This document shows positions 5,320-5,521 of a stretch of DNA of 5,521 nt, piece after piece (within the stretch, counting starts at the first letter, position 1; each line of letters starts with the position of its first letter). Made by a program: the position numbers and the translations under genes. The notes under the pieces are model-generated. The model was not told the origin of the DNA and searched no databases. It saw only the letters and a program-made list of their open reading frames with translations. Origin of the DNA: an uncultured Clostridia bacterium (GTDB taxonomy: Bacteria; Bacillota; Clostridia; TANB77; CAG-508); contig CANQFW010000081.1 of the NCBI GenBank assembly GCA_947599995.1, positions 1 through 5,521 of the forward strand, written 5' to 3'.

Positions 5320-5521
5320 TTATTTTTTTAATCTAATTAAGATGGCAATCGCTAAAAATATAAGTAATACTCCAACCACAATTAAAGAAATATTTAAAAT
5401 ATTTGAAATGGTGGAAATATTTGAGTTAGATGATGAGTTAACTCCAGTAACAGTTGTGGAAATATTACTATCTGTAGAAGAATTAGAGCTTGTATTTGTA
5501 GTTGTATTTGCGTTTGTATTT
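5320..5521 (-). CDS. C-terminal part of a Ser/Thr/Asn-rich membrane-anchored protein (partial)
   Basis: An open frame enters from the right edge (first full codon at 5520-5518) and ends at TAA 5322-5320, giving 66 residues. The first 40 or so are almost only Asn, Thr and Ser (NTNANTTTNTSS and on), as in an extracellular stalk. They are followed by a hydrophobic segment ILNISLIVVGVLLIFLAIAI (41-60) and a short basic tail LIRLKK. This is the C-terminal anchor of a type I membrane protein with its bulk outside the cell; the N-terminus is beyond the window. The tail has no LPXTG motif. It is 117 bases upstream of the 154-residue envelope gene on the same strand, with only a weak all-AT hairpin between, so joint transcription is possible. 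The AAT/ACA codon run (about 5490-5521) is a degenerate short repeat that might vary in length. The family is unknown. Confidence 0.8.
   Translation of the reverse strand, partial: NTNANTTTNTSSNSSTDSNISTTVTGVNSSSNSNISTISNILNISLIVVGVLLIFLAIAILIRLKK

Noticed and set aside
1..5521. A new defence, toxin or mobile gene system
   Set aside because: All long frames are explained by household enzymes or small envelope proteins; no nuclease, reverse transcriptase, recombinase or toxin motif was seen.

Overview
The window looks like a chromosomal segment of a strongly AT-rich, low-GC Gram-positive bacterium, most likely a member of the Clostridia. Evidence: strong GGAGG-type ribosome binding sites, AT-rich intrinsic terminators, TGG read as Trp (standard bacterial code), and protein families typical of that class (a TGS-domain nucleoside kinase and a long U32/DUF3656 protein). 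No rRNA, tRNA, CRISPR array, transposase or phage gene was seen.

Layout. Positions 1-24 may hold the last codons of a gene entering from the left; a 36-base perfect palindrome (25-60) follows and looks like a terminator. Then comes a plus-strand pair: a 547-residue TGS/uridine-kinase-like nucleoside kinase (91-1734) and, overlapping its end, a small zinc-ribbon-like RNHCP-domain protein (1724-2062), probably translated from a TTG codon set by an extended Shine-Dalgarno sequence inside the kinase gene. A 124-base convergent spacer carries a 22-bp-stem hairpin (2137-2189) that contains the stop codon of the next gene. That gene, on the minus strand (2187-4598), encodes an 803-residue U32 family protein with DUF3656, a likely RlhA-type RNA hydroxylation enzyme rather than a true peptidase. 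It has its own sigma-A-like promoter (4636-4664), whose -35 box overlaps the terminator of the gene behind it. Further right on the minus strand are two small cell-envelope genes: a 154-residue protein with signal peptide, amphipathic helix, low-complexity stalk and C-terminal membrane anchor (4738-5202), and the C-terminal end of another Ser/Thr/Asn-rich membrane-anchored protein running off the window (5320-5521).

How the genes relate. The kinase and RNHCP genes are translationally linked. The kinase (nucleotide salvage) and the U32 protein (probable rRNA or tRNA modification) are both household genes, and I see no evidence that they form one pathway. The envelope pair is a separate unit of unknown role.

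Most notable signals: (1) a 28-base sequence at position 1 that recurs in inverted orientation at 2081-2108 (24 of 28 bases identical) and so flanks the kinase-RNHCP pair; (2) a gapless internal duplication inside the U32 protein with a second cysteine cluster; (3) the tandem low-complexity envelope proteins. I did not find a clear new defence or mobile system.
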